Source: Fluviicola sp.
Lineage (GTDB): Bacteria; Bacteroidota; Bacteroidia; Flavobacteriales_D; Crocinitomicaceae
Direction: 5' to 3'
DNA length: 64,000 nt
Assembly: GCA_002734085.1 (NCBI GenBank)
Contig: NVXV01000005.1
Coordinates: 36,524-100,523, forward strand
A model generated the notes under the pieces. The model saw nothing but the letters and a program-made list of their open reading frames with translations, did not search any database and had not been told where the DNA came from. This document shows positions 47,701 through 55,453 of this stretch, in pieces (positions within the stretch are counted from its first letter, which is position 1; each line of letters begins with the position of its first letter). The position numbers and the translations under genes are program-made.

Positions 47701-48244
47701 GGATAGGAAATTAGATATAACTGACTTTTTATCTTACAAACTATATCCAAAAGTATTCAATGAAGCTTTTGAACATCACAACTTATACAGTAACGTTTTC
47801 AACTTACCAACTAAAAACTTCTTCTACGGAATGAAGCCAGGAGAAGAAATCGTTGTTGAACTAGAGCATGGAAAAACGTTATTGATTACGCTCATCTCTA
47901 TCGGCGAAACTGATGAAGACGGTATGGTTACTATTTTCTTTAAAGTGAACGGACAAACCAGAAACATAGAAGTTAGAGATAAAAGTGTTGCTGTGGATAA
48001 AGTCATCCGTGTAAAAGTGGACAAAGAAGATAATAAACAAATTGGCGCTCCATTACAAGGTTCTTTAAGTGAAGTTCTCGTGAAAAAAGGAGAGAAAGTC
48101 GAGAAAAACCAGCCCTTATTTATTATAGAAGCCATGAAAATGGAAACAACTGTTACAGCTAATGAAGCAGGAAAAGTAAAAGAGATAGCTCTCAAGGCTG
48201 GAAGTATGGTTTTTGCCGATGATTTGGTTGTTAGGTTGAGTTAA
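44795..48244 (+). CDS. pyc: Pyruvate carboxylase
   Basis: A 1149-aa biotin enzyme that carboxylates pyruvate to oxaloacetate, an anaplerotic route. Order: biotin carboxylase (about 1-455, with ATP-grasp GGGGRGMRVLR and FIEVNPRVQVEHTVTE); carboxyltransferase (about 530-800, FTDTTMRDAHQSLLATRMRT); a PC allosteric/linker region; and the biotinyl domain at the end with the biotin Lys K1115 in EAMKMET. Length is typical. Starts at the ATG at 44795, and is monocistronic. Confidence 0.97.
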   Translation: MKIKKVLVANRGEIAIRIFRACTEMGIRTVGIYTYEDRYSLHRYKADESYQVGEDNEPLKPYLDIDEIIKVAKANNIDAIHPGYGFLSENAKFAQACKENDIVFVGPEVEVLKSLGDKVTAKKVAIKSDVPVIESNKKALTNVNIAIDEAKRIGFPLMLKAASGGGGRGMRVLRNMDELKSAYNESRREAKNAFGDETVFLEKFVENPKHIEIQIVADNHGSVLHLFERDCSVQRRYQKVIEFAPSKDLSLNIKEKLYEYAVNICKSVNYNNIGTVEFLVDDDGSIYFIEVNPRVQVEHTVTEVVTGVDLIKTQLYIADGYKLGDEEIQLPNQEAVKTHGYAVQCRITTEDPQNDFKPDYGVITTYRSASGFGIRLDAGSIYQGVKISPFFDSMLVKVSASSRTLDDACKKMRRALAEFRVRGVKTNMAFLDNILKDETFRNGLVTVNYIKNTPALFKIKEPRNRATKLVHFLGDITVNGNPDVKNTVKNPNFLVPEVPKSNTDEYKKGTKDLLAELGPEKFAEWLTKEKKIHFTDTTMRDAHQSLLATRMRTYDMQKVAAHYAKSHPEIFSMEVWGGATFDVCMRFLKENPWERLRMFRKEMPNVLLQMLLRGSNGVGYTAYPDNLIERFVQESWENGIDIFRIFDSQNWMKSIAPCIEHVRNKTEGLAEASMCYSGDILDPNRTKYTLDYYLKLAKEIENAGAHILAIKDMAGLLKPKAASELIGALKSEVSIPIHLHTHDTSSMQSSTYMSAIDAGVDVVDVALGGLSGLTSQPNFNAMAEVLKYHPRENKLDLESLSKHSIYWEQVRTYYYPFESGLKSGSGEVYKHEIPGGQYSNLKPQAESLGLADRFHEITDMYAQVNQLFGDIIKVTPSSKVVGDMAQYLVSNNLTITDVLENGENLSFPQSVVSFFKGDLGQPVGGFPKKIQKIILKGEKPYTNRPNAHLDPVDFDKEFKDFEKEFGSKMDRKLDITDFLSYKLYPKVFNEAFEHHNLYSNVFNLPTKNFFYGMKPGEEIVVELEHGKTLLITLISIGETDEDGMVTIFFKVNGQTRNIEVRDKSVAVDKVIRVKVDKEDNKQIGAPLQGSLSEVLVKKGEKVEKNQPLFIIEAMKMETTVTANEAGKVKEIALKAGSMVFADDLVVRLS

Positions 48245-48261
48245 TTCTGATAACAAATGGC

Positions 48262-48498
48262 TTACCAGTCACAATGACATTCTCCATTTGATTTAAGATG
48301 CTTTAGTTTGTTATCTAATTGAAATTGTTGCAAAAAAAAATCAGCAACCACAATTGATACACAACTAGATTCAAAAGTCAATGAAATTTTGTTGCTAAAG
48401 TGATATACACAAACTCCTTCAGAAAACGAATCAAGATAGTCATGTTCATATCCATTTTCAGCAATTAAATCAATGATACATTGCTGATAAATTTTCAT
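48262..48498 (-). CDS. Small hypothetical protein, 78 aa
   Basis: A 78-aa protein with several Cys (CIIDLI, CVYHFSNK, SSCVSI, GECHCDW) and no clear fold. Its ATG overlaps the stop of the 127-aa gene upstream by 4 bases (ATGA), so both are likely cotranslated. It ends 17 bases from the pyc stop, convergent. Function unknown. Confidence 0.65.
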   Translation of the reverse strand: MKIYQQCIIDLIAENGYEHDYLDSFSEGVCVYHFSNKISLTFESSCVSIVVADFFLQQFQLDNKLKHLKSNGECHCDW

Positions 48499-48878
48499 GC
48501 ATTTAAATATTTTAAAGTTAGAGGTTCCGAAAAAATTGATGTCCCAGTCGTAGCGTCAGATGTATAAGTTTTTATCTTATGTTGATTTAACTTATTTATT
48601 TTTCTTAGAGAAAACCCTAAGTCTAACATGTGAGAAGTGAACTCCTTCCAACCCTTCTTTTTAATCCAATAATTAAAAAAAGATTCAACTGATTTTTTAG
48701 TCAATTTACCAATTTCATCAGACGAGGTGTTTTTAGTATGGAAAAATATTTTTAACGTTCCTATACTAAACAACTGCTCCTCCTTCTCCTCTTGCACATT
48801 TACTTGAAGTCGAGAGTAAACAACCTCCTCTTCCATGGAGATAACAATTCTTTCTTTATTTTTCTTAAACTCCCACAT
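48495..48878 (-). CDS. Small hypothetical protein, 127 aa
   Basis: A 127-aa, Lys/Glu-rich cytoplasmic protein (MWEFKKNKERIVISMEEEVV..., IKKKGWKEFTSHMLDLGFSL). It has no known motif. The frame is well used and it overlaps the 78-aa gene by 4 bases; the pair is the only content between pyc and the FMN reductase. Function unknown. Confidence 0.65.
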   Translation of the reverse strand: MWEFKKNKERIVISMEEEVVYSRLQVNVQEEKEEQLFSIGTLKIFFHTKNTSSDEIGKLTKKSVESFFNYWIKKKGWKEFTSHMLDLGFSLRKINKLNQHKIKTYTSDATTGTSIFSEPLTLKYLNA

Positions 48879-49035
48879 AAAATATGACTATTCGATAATA
48901 TAAATATACGAATTATTTTTGTAAAACTGTACACATTCTAATATCAACTCAGTGAAATCAGTAGCATATATCATGCACACTATAATTTACAAGTTATTCA
49001 AAAATAAAAATCTATATATCAGATTGTTACCATCC

Positions 49036-49545
49036 CTACAACAACCCCAACCCCTCTCCTATCATAAAGATGTATTCGTCGTTTAATTTGACCTTAAACC
49101 CATCAAATTCAACTTCGGTTTTATATAAAGACATTTGTGTGACAATAGTTACATTCATTGTTTTTAATGAATGTAACAGTGACTGCATTGCATATTCACC
49201 TCGTGGTTCTTTGGGTGTGAAGGTGATTGGGAGTATTTTTTTACCTGCTAATTCTCCAGAAGCTGTAATCCATTCAATTGCGTTTTTCAAAACTGCAGGA
49301 ATATTGTGAGTATATTCTGGTGTACAAATGACAATCGCATCTGCTTCAACAATTTTTTGCTTGAATTCACGAACTAATTTTGGAATTGATTTTTTCAAGT
49401 CTTCTGGTCTAAACATGGGAAACTCTCTTAAAGAATCAAAAACTTCGATCTCATAAGTATCAGAAAATTGACTTTTGATAGCCAATAACATTGCCGTGTT
49501 TGAACTTTTCTCACTAGCAGAGCCAGATATTGCCAAAATATTCAT
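49036..49545 (-). CDS. NADPH-dependent FMN reductase-family protein
   Basis: A 169-aa flavodoxin-like protein. The FMN phosphate loop is ISGSASEKSSNTAML (residues 6-20), and the CTPEYTHNIPAVLKNAIEWI region (about 79-98) matches the family. It probably reduces FMN, a quinone or a chromate-like acceptor. Start at the ATG at 49545; a TTG at 49548 is the alternative. Monocistronic. Confidence 0.93.
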   Translation of the reverse strand: MNILAISGSASEKSSNTAMLLAIKSQFSDTYEIEVFDSLREFPMFRPEDLKKSIPKLVREFKQKIVEADAIVICTPEYTHNIPAVLKNAIEWITASGELAGKKILPITFTPKEPRGEYAMQSLLHSLKTMNVTIVTQMSLYKTEVEFDGFKVKLNDEYIFMIGEGLGLL

Positions 49546-49662
49546 CAATTAATTTTTGAATTGCTCTAATTTACTGAATATAAAAACAACATCTCAATTA
49601 TTTTAATGTTGAATCTAATACTTTTATTATTACCTTAGTAATAACTTTAAATTGAGAGCACT

Positions 49663-49971
49663 ATGCATCACAAGTCACATTACTCAACAGTTTCGGAAGC
49701 TATCGCAGCTTTGAGAGAACAAGGATTTACAACAGACTTCAACCTTGATGAAAATTGTCTCATTTGTGGAGATGATAAATTCAAAATTGATGAACTAGAA
49801 ATTGTAGATGTCTATCACTACGAAGGTGATTCAGATCCTTCTGATGAAGCTTCAGTTTATGGAATCGAATCAAAATCTGGAGTAAAGGGAATACTGGTTG
49901 TTGGTTCTGGTTTAAACTTGAGTAGTCGAATGCTTGAAACGTTGAAGAGATTAAAATTTAATAAGGATTGA
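49663..49971 (+). CDS. Small conserved protein, commonly misnamed phosphoribosylpyrophosphate synthetase
   Basis: A 102-aa protein: YSTVSEAIAALREQGFTTDF, then NLDENCLICGDDKF, and EIVDVYHYEGDSDPSDEASVYGI with GVKGILVVGSG near the end. I recall this small Bacteroidota family carrying the automatic name phosphoribosylpyrophosphate synthetase, for which there is no support; no PRPP-binding motif is visible and the protein is far too short. A CxxC (CLIC) is present in the middle. Confidence 0.8.
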   Translation: MHHKSHYSTVSEAIAALREQGFTTDFNLDENCLICGDDKFKIDELEIVDVYHYEGDSDPSDEASVYGIESKSGVKGILVVGSGLNLSSRMLETLKRLKFNKD

Positions 49972-49993
49972 TCTAAACTAGAAGTAGACAGAT

Positions 49994-50914
49994 CTACCAT
50001 CCAGTTTTAAATACTTTAGTTCCTGCACCACAATCGTGTTTTACACAATAAGCTCTACCTGCATTTAAACAAAGTTGCCTCTCCTCAACACCAGCTATCC
50101 AATCATCAATAATTTGCGTTAAAACATAAGCGCCTGGATGGAGCAATGTCTGCGTTCTAACCAAAGGAAAAGCTTTCGCATTAATAAACTCTTCAGTGAA
50201 ATAATCTGCCGAAACACAAGCGTTAACAACAGCATCTGTTTGCTTGTTTGTTTTATTCTTCCACTCTTTTACATGGATATTATCCATCATTCCGTTATGA
50301 CCATTAAACATAATTAAATCTGCATCTCCTGCAGCGTAAACAACGACTGAACTATCCATCTGAATAGAGTCTTTTCGGTTATTGGAAAGTGCTGCAAGGA
50401 AATTATTAACTGTTTCCTCCATTCGATCTCCACGATAAGCGTCGGCAACTAAATATACTTTAGTATCAGAATAAGTCCTTTCAAAAACGACTCTTTCTAA
50501 TACATTTGTATCAATATCCTTTCTATCATAAATCATTTTCCATTTTGGATGATTTTTAAAAAATCGTTTAGTGCCTGTCCTTGTAGCCCAATAGAGATTA
50601 GTTCTTAGACTAAATCCATCTCCTAAAGAAGCTGAAGTCGGAACAATTCCCTGATTTTCATTATCACATAGTGGAATATAAACATGGACCACAAGTGGTT
50701 CACGATTGGATTTTTTGATCTCTAACTGTTTTAGAATTGTGTCTCTCGACTGAATTGGAACATAATTTTTCACTGGCTTTTCAGCCTCGAATGAAACTGA
50801 ATCTTTTTGACTTGTAACATCCATTTTTGTTGTGAGCTGTGCGTCCTGCTGACAACTACAAAACAAACTTGAACACAATGTCAAATAGAAGAACGAATAC
50901 AACCATTTTCTCAT
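49994..50914 (-). CDS. Lipoprotein with a possible Cys-His (clan CD-like) catalytic pair
   Basis: A 306-aa lipoprotein; lipobox LFCSC near residue 21. After a linker, residues about 60-306 form a compact domain. Two conserved-looking motifs stand out: FNGHNGMMDN, with H206 followed by NG, and VVNACVSADYF, with C233 preceded by Ala. In caspase/gingipain-like clan CD peptidases a His-Gly and an Ala-Cys motif hold the catalytic pair, but the gap here (27 residues) is shorter than usual. Later TQTLLHPGAYVLTQIIDDWIAG and AGRAYCVKHDCG also look conserved. Its gene overlaps the DUF4349 gene by 4 bases. Catalysis is inference. Confidence 0.8.
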   Translation of the reverse strand: MRKWLYSFFYLTLCSSLFCSCQQDAQLTTKMDVTSQKDSVSFEAEKPVKNYVPIQSRDTILKQLEIKKSNREPLVVHVYIPLCDNENQGIVPTSASLGDGFSLRTNLYWATRTGTKRFFKNHPKWKMIYDRKDIDTNVLERVVFERTYSDTKVYLVADAYRGDRMEETVNNFLAALSNNRKDSIQMDSSVVVYAAGDADLIMFNGHNGMMDNIHVKEWKNKTNKQTDAVVNACVSADYFTEEFINAKAFPLVRTQTLLHPGAYVLTQIIDDWIAGVEERQLCLNAGRAYCVKHDCGAGTKVFKTGW

Positions 50915-51756
50915 AATTCTTTATTTTTCCTCCTCTTCTTTCGTAACTTATAAATAAAGTAACCGATAAAAACCAACACAATAATTATCCATAAATGAGC
51001 TATTCCAATAACTAGTAACTCAAACCCTTGCCATCCTTTATAGAGAGCATCTTTGAATTTAGAGCCAAATGAGTCTGGAGAATCAACACTTCCTTCAATC
51101 TTCTGATAGTAATCGATATTGAGAGTACTTAGACCTACTCTATTCTTAAGATACCTCAAACGACCTTCCATTGATTCAATTTCAGCTCTTAAGCTTCCTA
51201 TTTGATTTTCTACTTTTAATATTTCTTCAATTGTATTCGCACGACTTAAAAGCTCTTCATACCTAGCTTCAACCGCTTTTTTCGTCTTAATTCGCGCTTG
51301 AATATCGATAAACTCTTCAGTTACATCTTCAACATGAATACTTTTATCTTCTAACTCTTTGGTCACAGAAGAAATTCCTTCTAAAAAAGCGTCAAAATAT
51401 TCTGAAGGGATACGAACGGTTAAACTATGAGAAATCCTGTCGTATTCTTTGTTTATATGTTCATTACCGATATAACCTCTATACTTTGAAACTAGCTTAT
51501 TAATTTCACGTTTTGTTTCATTTACATCACTTGATTCAAAAGCTATACTCCCTTTCTTAATCAATTTTCGTTCAGCAACCGAATTACTTTCTTTCTCATC
51601 TTCAACTTTAGATTTTTTTGTATCAGCTTCTACTTCATCACCAAATGCTTTAGCTGGACTATCGAGTGAGTCAGATGTCATTGAACGTTCTCCGGAACTA
51701 TCCTGACAACTAGAAAACAAAATAACAACAAGAATTAGAGAGAGAAAAAACTTCAT
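50911..51756 (-). CDS. DUF4349 lipoprotein
   Basis: A 281-aa protein: lipobox (VVILFSSC) near residue 17, an acidic linker (about 25-65), a DUF4349 core (about 68-215, with GYIGNEHINKEYDRISHSLTVRIPSEYF and KTKKAVEARYEELLSRANTIEEILKVE), and a C-terminal membrane helix (about 245-267) with a KLRKKRRKNK end. It is thus anchored at both ends. DUF4349 proteins are of unknown function; the coiled-coil LRAEIESMEGRLRYLKNRVG suggests oligomers. First gene of a two-gene operon with the caspase-like lipoprotein. Confidence 0.88.
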   Translation of the reverse strand: MKFFLSLILVVILFSSCQDSSGERSMTSDSLDSPAKAFGDEVEADTKKSKVEDEKESNSVAERKLIKKGSIAFESSDVNETKREINKLVSKYRGYIGNEHINKEYDRISHSLTVRIPSEYFDAFLEGISSVTKELEDKSIHVEDVTEEFIDIQARIKTKKAVEARYEELLSRANTIEEILKVENQIGSLRAEIESMEGRLRYLKNRVGLSTLNIDYYQKIEGSVDSPDSFGSKFKDALYKGWQGFELLVIGIAHLWIIIVLVFIGYFIYKLRKKRRKNKEL

Positions 51757-51922
51757 AGGATTAGTAATTTAATTGATACTTCACTATAAATATAGTAAAA
51801 TCAACAATATATTTCTGAGAATCTATTAATTACACACTACTATCTCTAAACTATTCTCCGAATAATTCAAGAAAAATATTTCATTTATTTCCTTTTCTTT
51901 GTAATCAATTACTCAAATACAA

Positions 51923-53164
51923 ATGACTAAACTCATCACTCCAATAAATGTGCTGGTATTATCTGCGTTACTTTTAACTGCGGTTTTTATAGGTATAACA
52001 GAATCTAAGCGACGCACAGTAAAAGAAGATCTTGTCGAACTCTCGAACATTCAGTATGGACTATTCAATGTGGACGAATGGAAAAAAATAATAGAAAAGG
52101 TCATTGAGAAACAAGTAAACGAATTTCAAGTCACTAATCAAAACAAGGATGACTTACGAAAGTCAATTTCAGGATTTTTGAATACGGAACTCACGAAAAT
52201 GGAAAAAATCTATTATGAAGAGAATAGTAGAGATTTTATGGGAATTGTGAGGAATGGAGTTGCTTCAATCACAAATATTTTTGGTGAAATAAAAAAGAAT
52301 GTTCCTAAAATAACTGAAGATATTATAAAGTTTCTCGATGACCCAAAAAACAAAGGAGCGATTAAGGAGTACCTCATTGAAAAAGTTCATAGTTATGCGG
52401 ATAAGACATTTACCAAAATGAATTATTCAAAACATGATAAAATAATTGAACGAAATGGGTATACTAACAGAGAAGAGGCTATTTCTGGACTTTATAGTGA
52501 AAAAGAAAAACTCAGAAATCAAACTTCTATATATAAACTCATACTTCTTTTCTTTTTTTTAACGATTGGCGCATTGTTACTTTCTAAAGTTAAGTTTACT
52601 GCTTTACAAGTTTTACTTTTAAGTTGTATCTGTTTGATTTTCTTACTACTTGGATTAATAGTACCTATGATAGAAATCGATGCGCGTATCGTTGAAATAA
52701 ATATATCTATTATTGGTGAACCTGTAACATTCACTGATCAGGTACTGTTTTATAAAAGCAAAAGCATCTTAGAAATGATTTATTTGATGTTCCAACAAAA
52801 TGGAATAGACCTTTTATTAGTAGGTGCGCTTATATTGACGTTCAGTGTTTTGTTTCCAGTTTCTAAACTAATTGCGTCTATATTTGCATCATTCTACCCA
52901 AAAAAACAGTCCAATAAAGTAGTGAAATTTCTTGTATTCAAAACAGGAAAATGGTCAATGGCAGATGTTATGGTTGTGGCAATATTTATGGCTTACATCG
53001 GTTTTTCAGGTATTATTTCAGAACAATTAAAACAAATTGATCAAATTAGTAAGAACACTGAAATTCTATCAACAAACAACTCAAGCCTTCAACTTGGATT
53101 TTTCTCTTTCACGGCATTTGCTTTTTTAGGCATGTTATTATCTAGAAAGATTAGACAAAACTAA
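51923..53164 (+). CDS. PqiA-domain membrane protein with a large extracytoplasmic insert
   Basis: A 413-aa protein. TM1 at about 9-25, a helical loop (about 26-205) with no clear family, then about five membrane helices (about 205-222, 230-252, 297-320, 350-370, 390-408). The C-terminal KTGKWSMADVMVVAIFMAYIGF matches the PqiA family (inner-membrane partner of MCE-type PqiB). The zinc-ribbon Cys of classic PqiA are absent and no PqiB/PqiC gene follows. A terminator-like hairpin lies downstream, then an SPFH gene. Confidence 0.82.
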   Translation: MTKLITPINVLVLSALLLTAVFIGITESKRRTVKEDLVELSNIQYGLFNVDEWKKIIEKVIEKQVNEFQVTNQNKDDLRKSISGFLNTELTKMEKIYYEENSRDFMGIVRNGVASITNIFGEIKKNVPKITEDIIKFLDDPKNKGAIKEYLIEKVHSYADKTFTKMNYSKHDKIIERNGYTNREEAISGLYSEKEKLRNQTSIYKLILLFFFLTIGALLLSKVKFTALQVLLLSCICLIFLLLGLIVPMIEIDARIVEINISIIGEPVTFTDQVLFYKSKSILEMIYLMFQQNGIDLLLVGALILTFSVLFPVSKLIASIFASFYPKKQSNKVVKFLVFKTGKWSMADVMVVAIFMAYIGFSGIISEQLKQIDQISKNTEILSTNNSSLQLGFFSFTAFAFLGMLLSRKIRQN

Positions 53165-53253
53165 TTTTAAAAAACAAAAAATGTAACCTTTTATATTTTT
53201 CACCGTTTATAAAAGCAACGGATCAATTATTAACTTCTACAGGTTAATGAACT

Positions 53254-53287
53254 AAAGCTGTCTCGAAGTATTCGGGACAGCTTTTTT
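53254..53287 (+). terminator. Rho-independent terminator after the PqiA-domain gene
   Basis: AAAGCTGTCTCGAA pairs with TTCGGGACAGCTTT (one T-G), followed by a run of six T. The stem is nearly the same as that at 61250-61281. Confidence 0.8.
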
Positions 53288-53342
53288 CTTTCCCACTCTC
53301 TGAAATCTTATTTTTTTTCATTAATTTTAAATAAAAAATAGT

Positions 53343-54284
53343 ATGTCTTCAGGTATTTTAACACCAATAATCATAACCGTAGTTGCTCTACTACTAATCG
53401 CTGGAATATTTTTCATGGTAAAACAACAAACCTCAGCAGTTATAGAAAGATTTGGACGTTTTCAGTCTGTTCGAAATTCAGGATTACAGCTGAAAATCCC
53501 ATTAATTGATAGAATTGCTGGTCGTATTAATTTAAAAATACAACAGCTTGATGTAATCGTTGAAACAAAGACGAAAGATGACGTATTTGTTCGCTTAAAA
53601 ATTTCTGTTCAATTTGAAGTTGTTAAGGACAAGGTCTATGATGCCTTCTACAAATTAGAAAATCCAGCTGCCCAAATTACTTCTTATGTTTTTGATGTCG
53701 TGAGAGCTGAGGTTCCAAAAATGAAATTAGACGATGTTTTTGAACGAAAAGACGATATTGCTAATGCCGTAAAACTGGAGTTAAATGAGGCTATGGCTGA
53801 TTATGGTTACGACATGATAAAAACACTTGTTACGGACATAGACCCTGATGAACAAGTGAAGGACGCTATGAATAGAATTAATGCCTCTGAAAGAGAAAAA
53901 GTGGCCGCTGAATTTGAAGCGGAAGCAGAACGAATTAAAATTGTCGCAAAAGCATCTGCAGAAGCAGAAAGTAAAAGATTACAGGGACAAGGAATTGCTG
54001 ATCAAAGAAGAGAAATTGCTAGAGGATTAGAGGAAAGTGTAGATGTTCTAAACCGAGTTGGTATTAATTCGCAGGAAGCTTCTGCTTTAATTGTTGTTAC
54101 TCAACATTACGACACACTTCAATCGATTGGTGAGGAGTCTAAATCAAATCTAATATTACTTCCAAATGCGCCTCAAGCAGGAAGCGATATGCTTAACAAT
54201 ATGATAGCCTCTTTTTCTGCATCCAATCAAATTGGGGAGGAAATGAAAAAACAAAATAACGATGACAAAGAAGCGAAAGAGTAA
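53343..54284 (+). CDS. SPFH/band 7 (stomatin-like) protein
   Basis: A 313-aa protein with an N-terminal membrane segment (about 5-24, ITVVALLLIAGIFFMV) and an SPFH domain (about 30-200: QQTSAVIERFGRFQSVRNSGLQLKIP and VQFEVVKDKVYDAFYKLENP). An Ala/Glu-rich coiled coil (about 175-235, AEFEAEAERIKIVAKASAEAE) follows. It most resembles the hypersensitive-induced-response (HIR) subfamily. Such proteins scaffold membrane microdomains. Terminator upstream separates it from the PqiA-like gene. Confidence 0.92.
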   Translation: MSSGILTPIIITVVALLLIAGIFFMVKQQTSAVIERFGRFQSVRNSGLQLKIPLIDRIAGRINLKIQQLDVIVETKTKDDVFVRLKISVQFEVVKDKVYDAFYKLENPAAQITSYVFDVVRAEVPKMKLDDVFERKDDIANAVKLELNEAMADYGYDMIKTLVTDIDPDEQVKDAMNRINASEREKVAAEFEAEAERIKIVAKASAEAESKRLQGQGIADQRREIARGLEESVDVLNRVGINSQEASALIVVTQHYDTLQSIGEESKSNLILLPNAPQAGSDMLNNMIASFSASNQIGEEMKKQNNDDKEAKE

Positions 54285-54291
54285 CATTTCA

Positions 54292-54321
54292 TTGATACTT
54301 AGCAATTATATGCTAATTTTG
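54292..54321 (+). promoter_or_regulatory. Promoter of the barrel / lipoprotein pair
   Basis: TTG (54292-54294), a 19-base spacer, then TAATTTTG (54314-54321), an exact TAnnTTTG match at ideal spacing, 18 bases before the ATG at 54340. Confidence 0.6.
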
Positions 54322-54339
54322 TAATCAAAGTAATTAGAG

Positions 54340-54945
54340 ATGCAAGAATACTTATTTCAAATTAGGTCTAAATTTATAATTGTACTTATAATTTGTTTGT
54401 CTTTTAGTAAACTTTCGAATGCTCAAGGCGTTTATACTATCAGCCCTTTTGCTTCCAACTATTTCGATCCTCATTTTGGAATACAAGCGGAAAGTTATTT
54501 TAATTTAAACGACTTTTATGTTGGTTTTGGAATTGGTCTGGAAGATACTGGTTTTGACTACACAGCTTCCTTTAACGTCGGTTTTAGACCTTATTTCAAA
54601 AAGGTATTAATCGAAAAAGGAGAAAACTTGTTTTACCAATATCATGAAAAAACGTTTCTTATATCAATAGACTTAGAAAAAAGATTCTATTTTTTAGAAT
54701 ATAATGGGCAAAATAGAATTGGAATTTATACAGGAGGTAAGTTTGGATATTTCTTTGGCAATTACAGAGGAGTGTCTGAGAACTTCACTAAGAAGTTTTT
54801 AATTGCTCCTGGAGCTGGATTATCTTGGGAATTTAAAAATGCAAGAATGAATCTTGGCTATTTGTTGCTCAATGGTTCAGAAGAGTTAACTCCTCACATG
54901 ATCCAGTTTAAACTTAATCTATTCTTTAATAAAAACGATGACTAA
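54340..54945 (+). CDS. Hypothetical outer-membrane barrel, 201 aa
   Basis: A 201-aa exported protein (signal about 1-28, LIICLSFSKLSNAQ) with alternating strands (YFNLNDFYVGFGIGLEDTGF, RMNLGYLLLNGSEELTPHMI) and a terminal FKLNLFF segment, like small flavobacterial outer-membrane beta-barrels. No family assigned. Its stop (TAA at 54943) overlaps the start region of the next gene. Confidence 0.75.
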   Translation: MQEYLFQIRSKFIIVLIICLSFSKLSNAQGVYTISPFASNYFDPHFGIQAESYFNLNDFYVGFGIGLEDTGFDYTASFNVGFRPYFKKVLIEKGENLFYQYHEKTFLISIDLEKRFYFLEYNGQNRIGIYTGGKFGYFFGNYRGVSENFTKKFLIAPGAGLSWEFKNARMNLGYLLLNGSEELTPHMIQFKLNLFFNKNDD

Positions 54946-54946
54946 T

Positions 54947-55357
54947 ATGAAGTATGCAATTGTCCTATTTATTGTGTTTTCCGGATTACTCATATCTTGC
55001 GATAAAACCTCAAGTTCGTGTGACGAAGATAAAGTGTGTTATACGGCTAAACCAGACTCACTTTATATTGAATTACAATTATCCAATTCTCCCAGTGACG
55101 AGCCCGTTCAAGTCAATTTCTATATAGGTAATAGCGATGATGGTGAACTTTACTACTCTTTTGAAACAAATAATACAACTGAATACTTCTTAATGCCTGT
55201 GAATCAAAAATATTCCGCTGAGGCAGTTTATCAATACGCAGATATTACGACGATTGCTGTTGATGGCGATCGTCTTGAAGCGGATTACTTCATGAATTGT
55301 GACCAGAAATGCTATAAATGGGATGATTTAGTTTTTGATTTAAAACTCAAAGACTAG
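54947..55357 (+). CDS. Hypothetical lipoprotein, 136 aa
   Basis: A lipoprotein with lipobox GLLISC (about residue 18) and four more Cys in its body (SSCDEDKVCYTAK, MNCDQKCYKW), perhaps two disulfides. A beta-rich fold is likely. The start could be the ATG at 54947 (MKYAIVLFIV, 1-base gap) or at 54938 (overlap of 8 bases); the former gives the usual signal. Partner of the barrel upstream. Confidence 0.75.
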   Translation: MKYAIVLFIVFSGLLISCDKTSSSCDEDKVCYTAKPDSLYIELQLSNSPSDEPVQVNFYIGNSDDGELYYSFETNNTTEYFLMPVNQKYSAEAVYQYADITTIAVDGDRLEADYFMNCDQKCYKWDDLVFDLKLKD

Positions 55358-55391
55358 AGCTTTACTCTTGCCCCCTATTGTTTTATAGAAA

Positions 55392-55420
55392 ATAGGCGAA
55401 AAGCCCTTGCCCTCGCCTAT
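55392..55420. terminator. Possible bidirectional hairpin between convergent genes
   Basis: ATAGGCGA (55392-55399) pairs with TCGCCTAT (55413-55420), perfect 8-bp stem, 13-base loop. T-runs are weak on both sides, so it is tentative. Confidence 0.4.
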
Positions 55421-55453
55421 CTTATGCTTTATAAGTCTTGAGTGAATAAAAAT

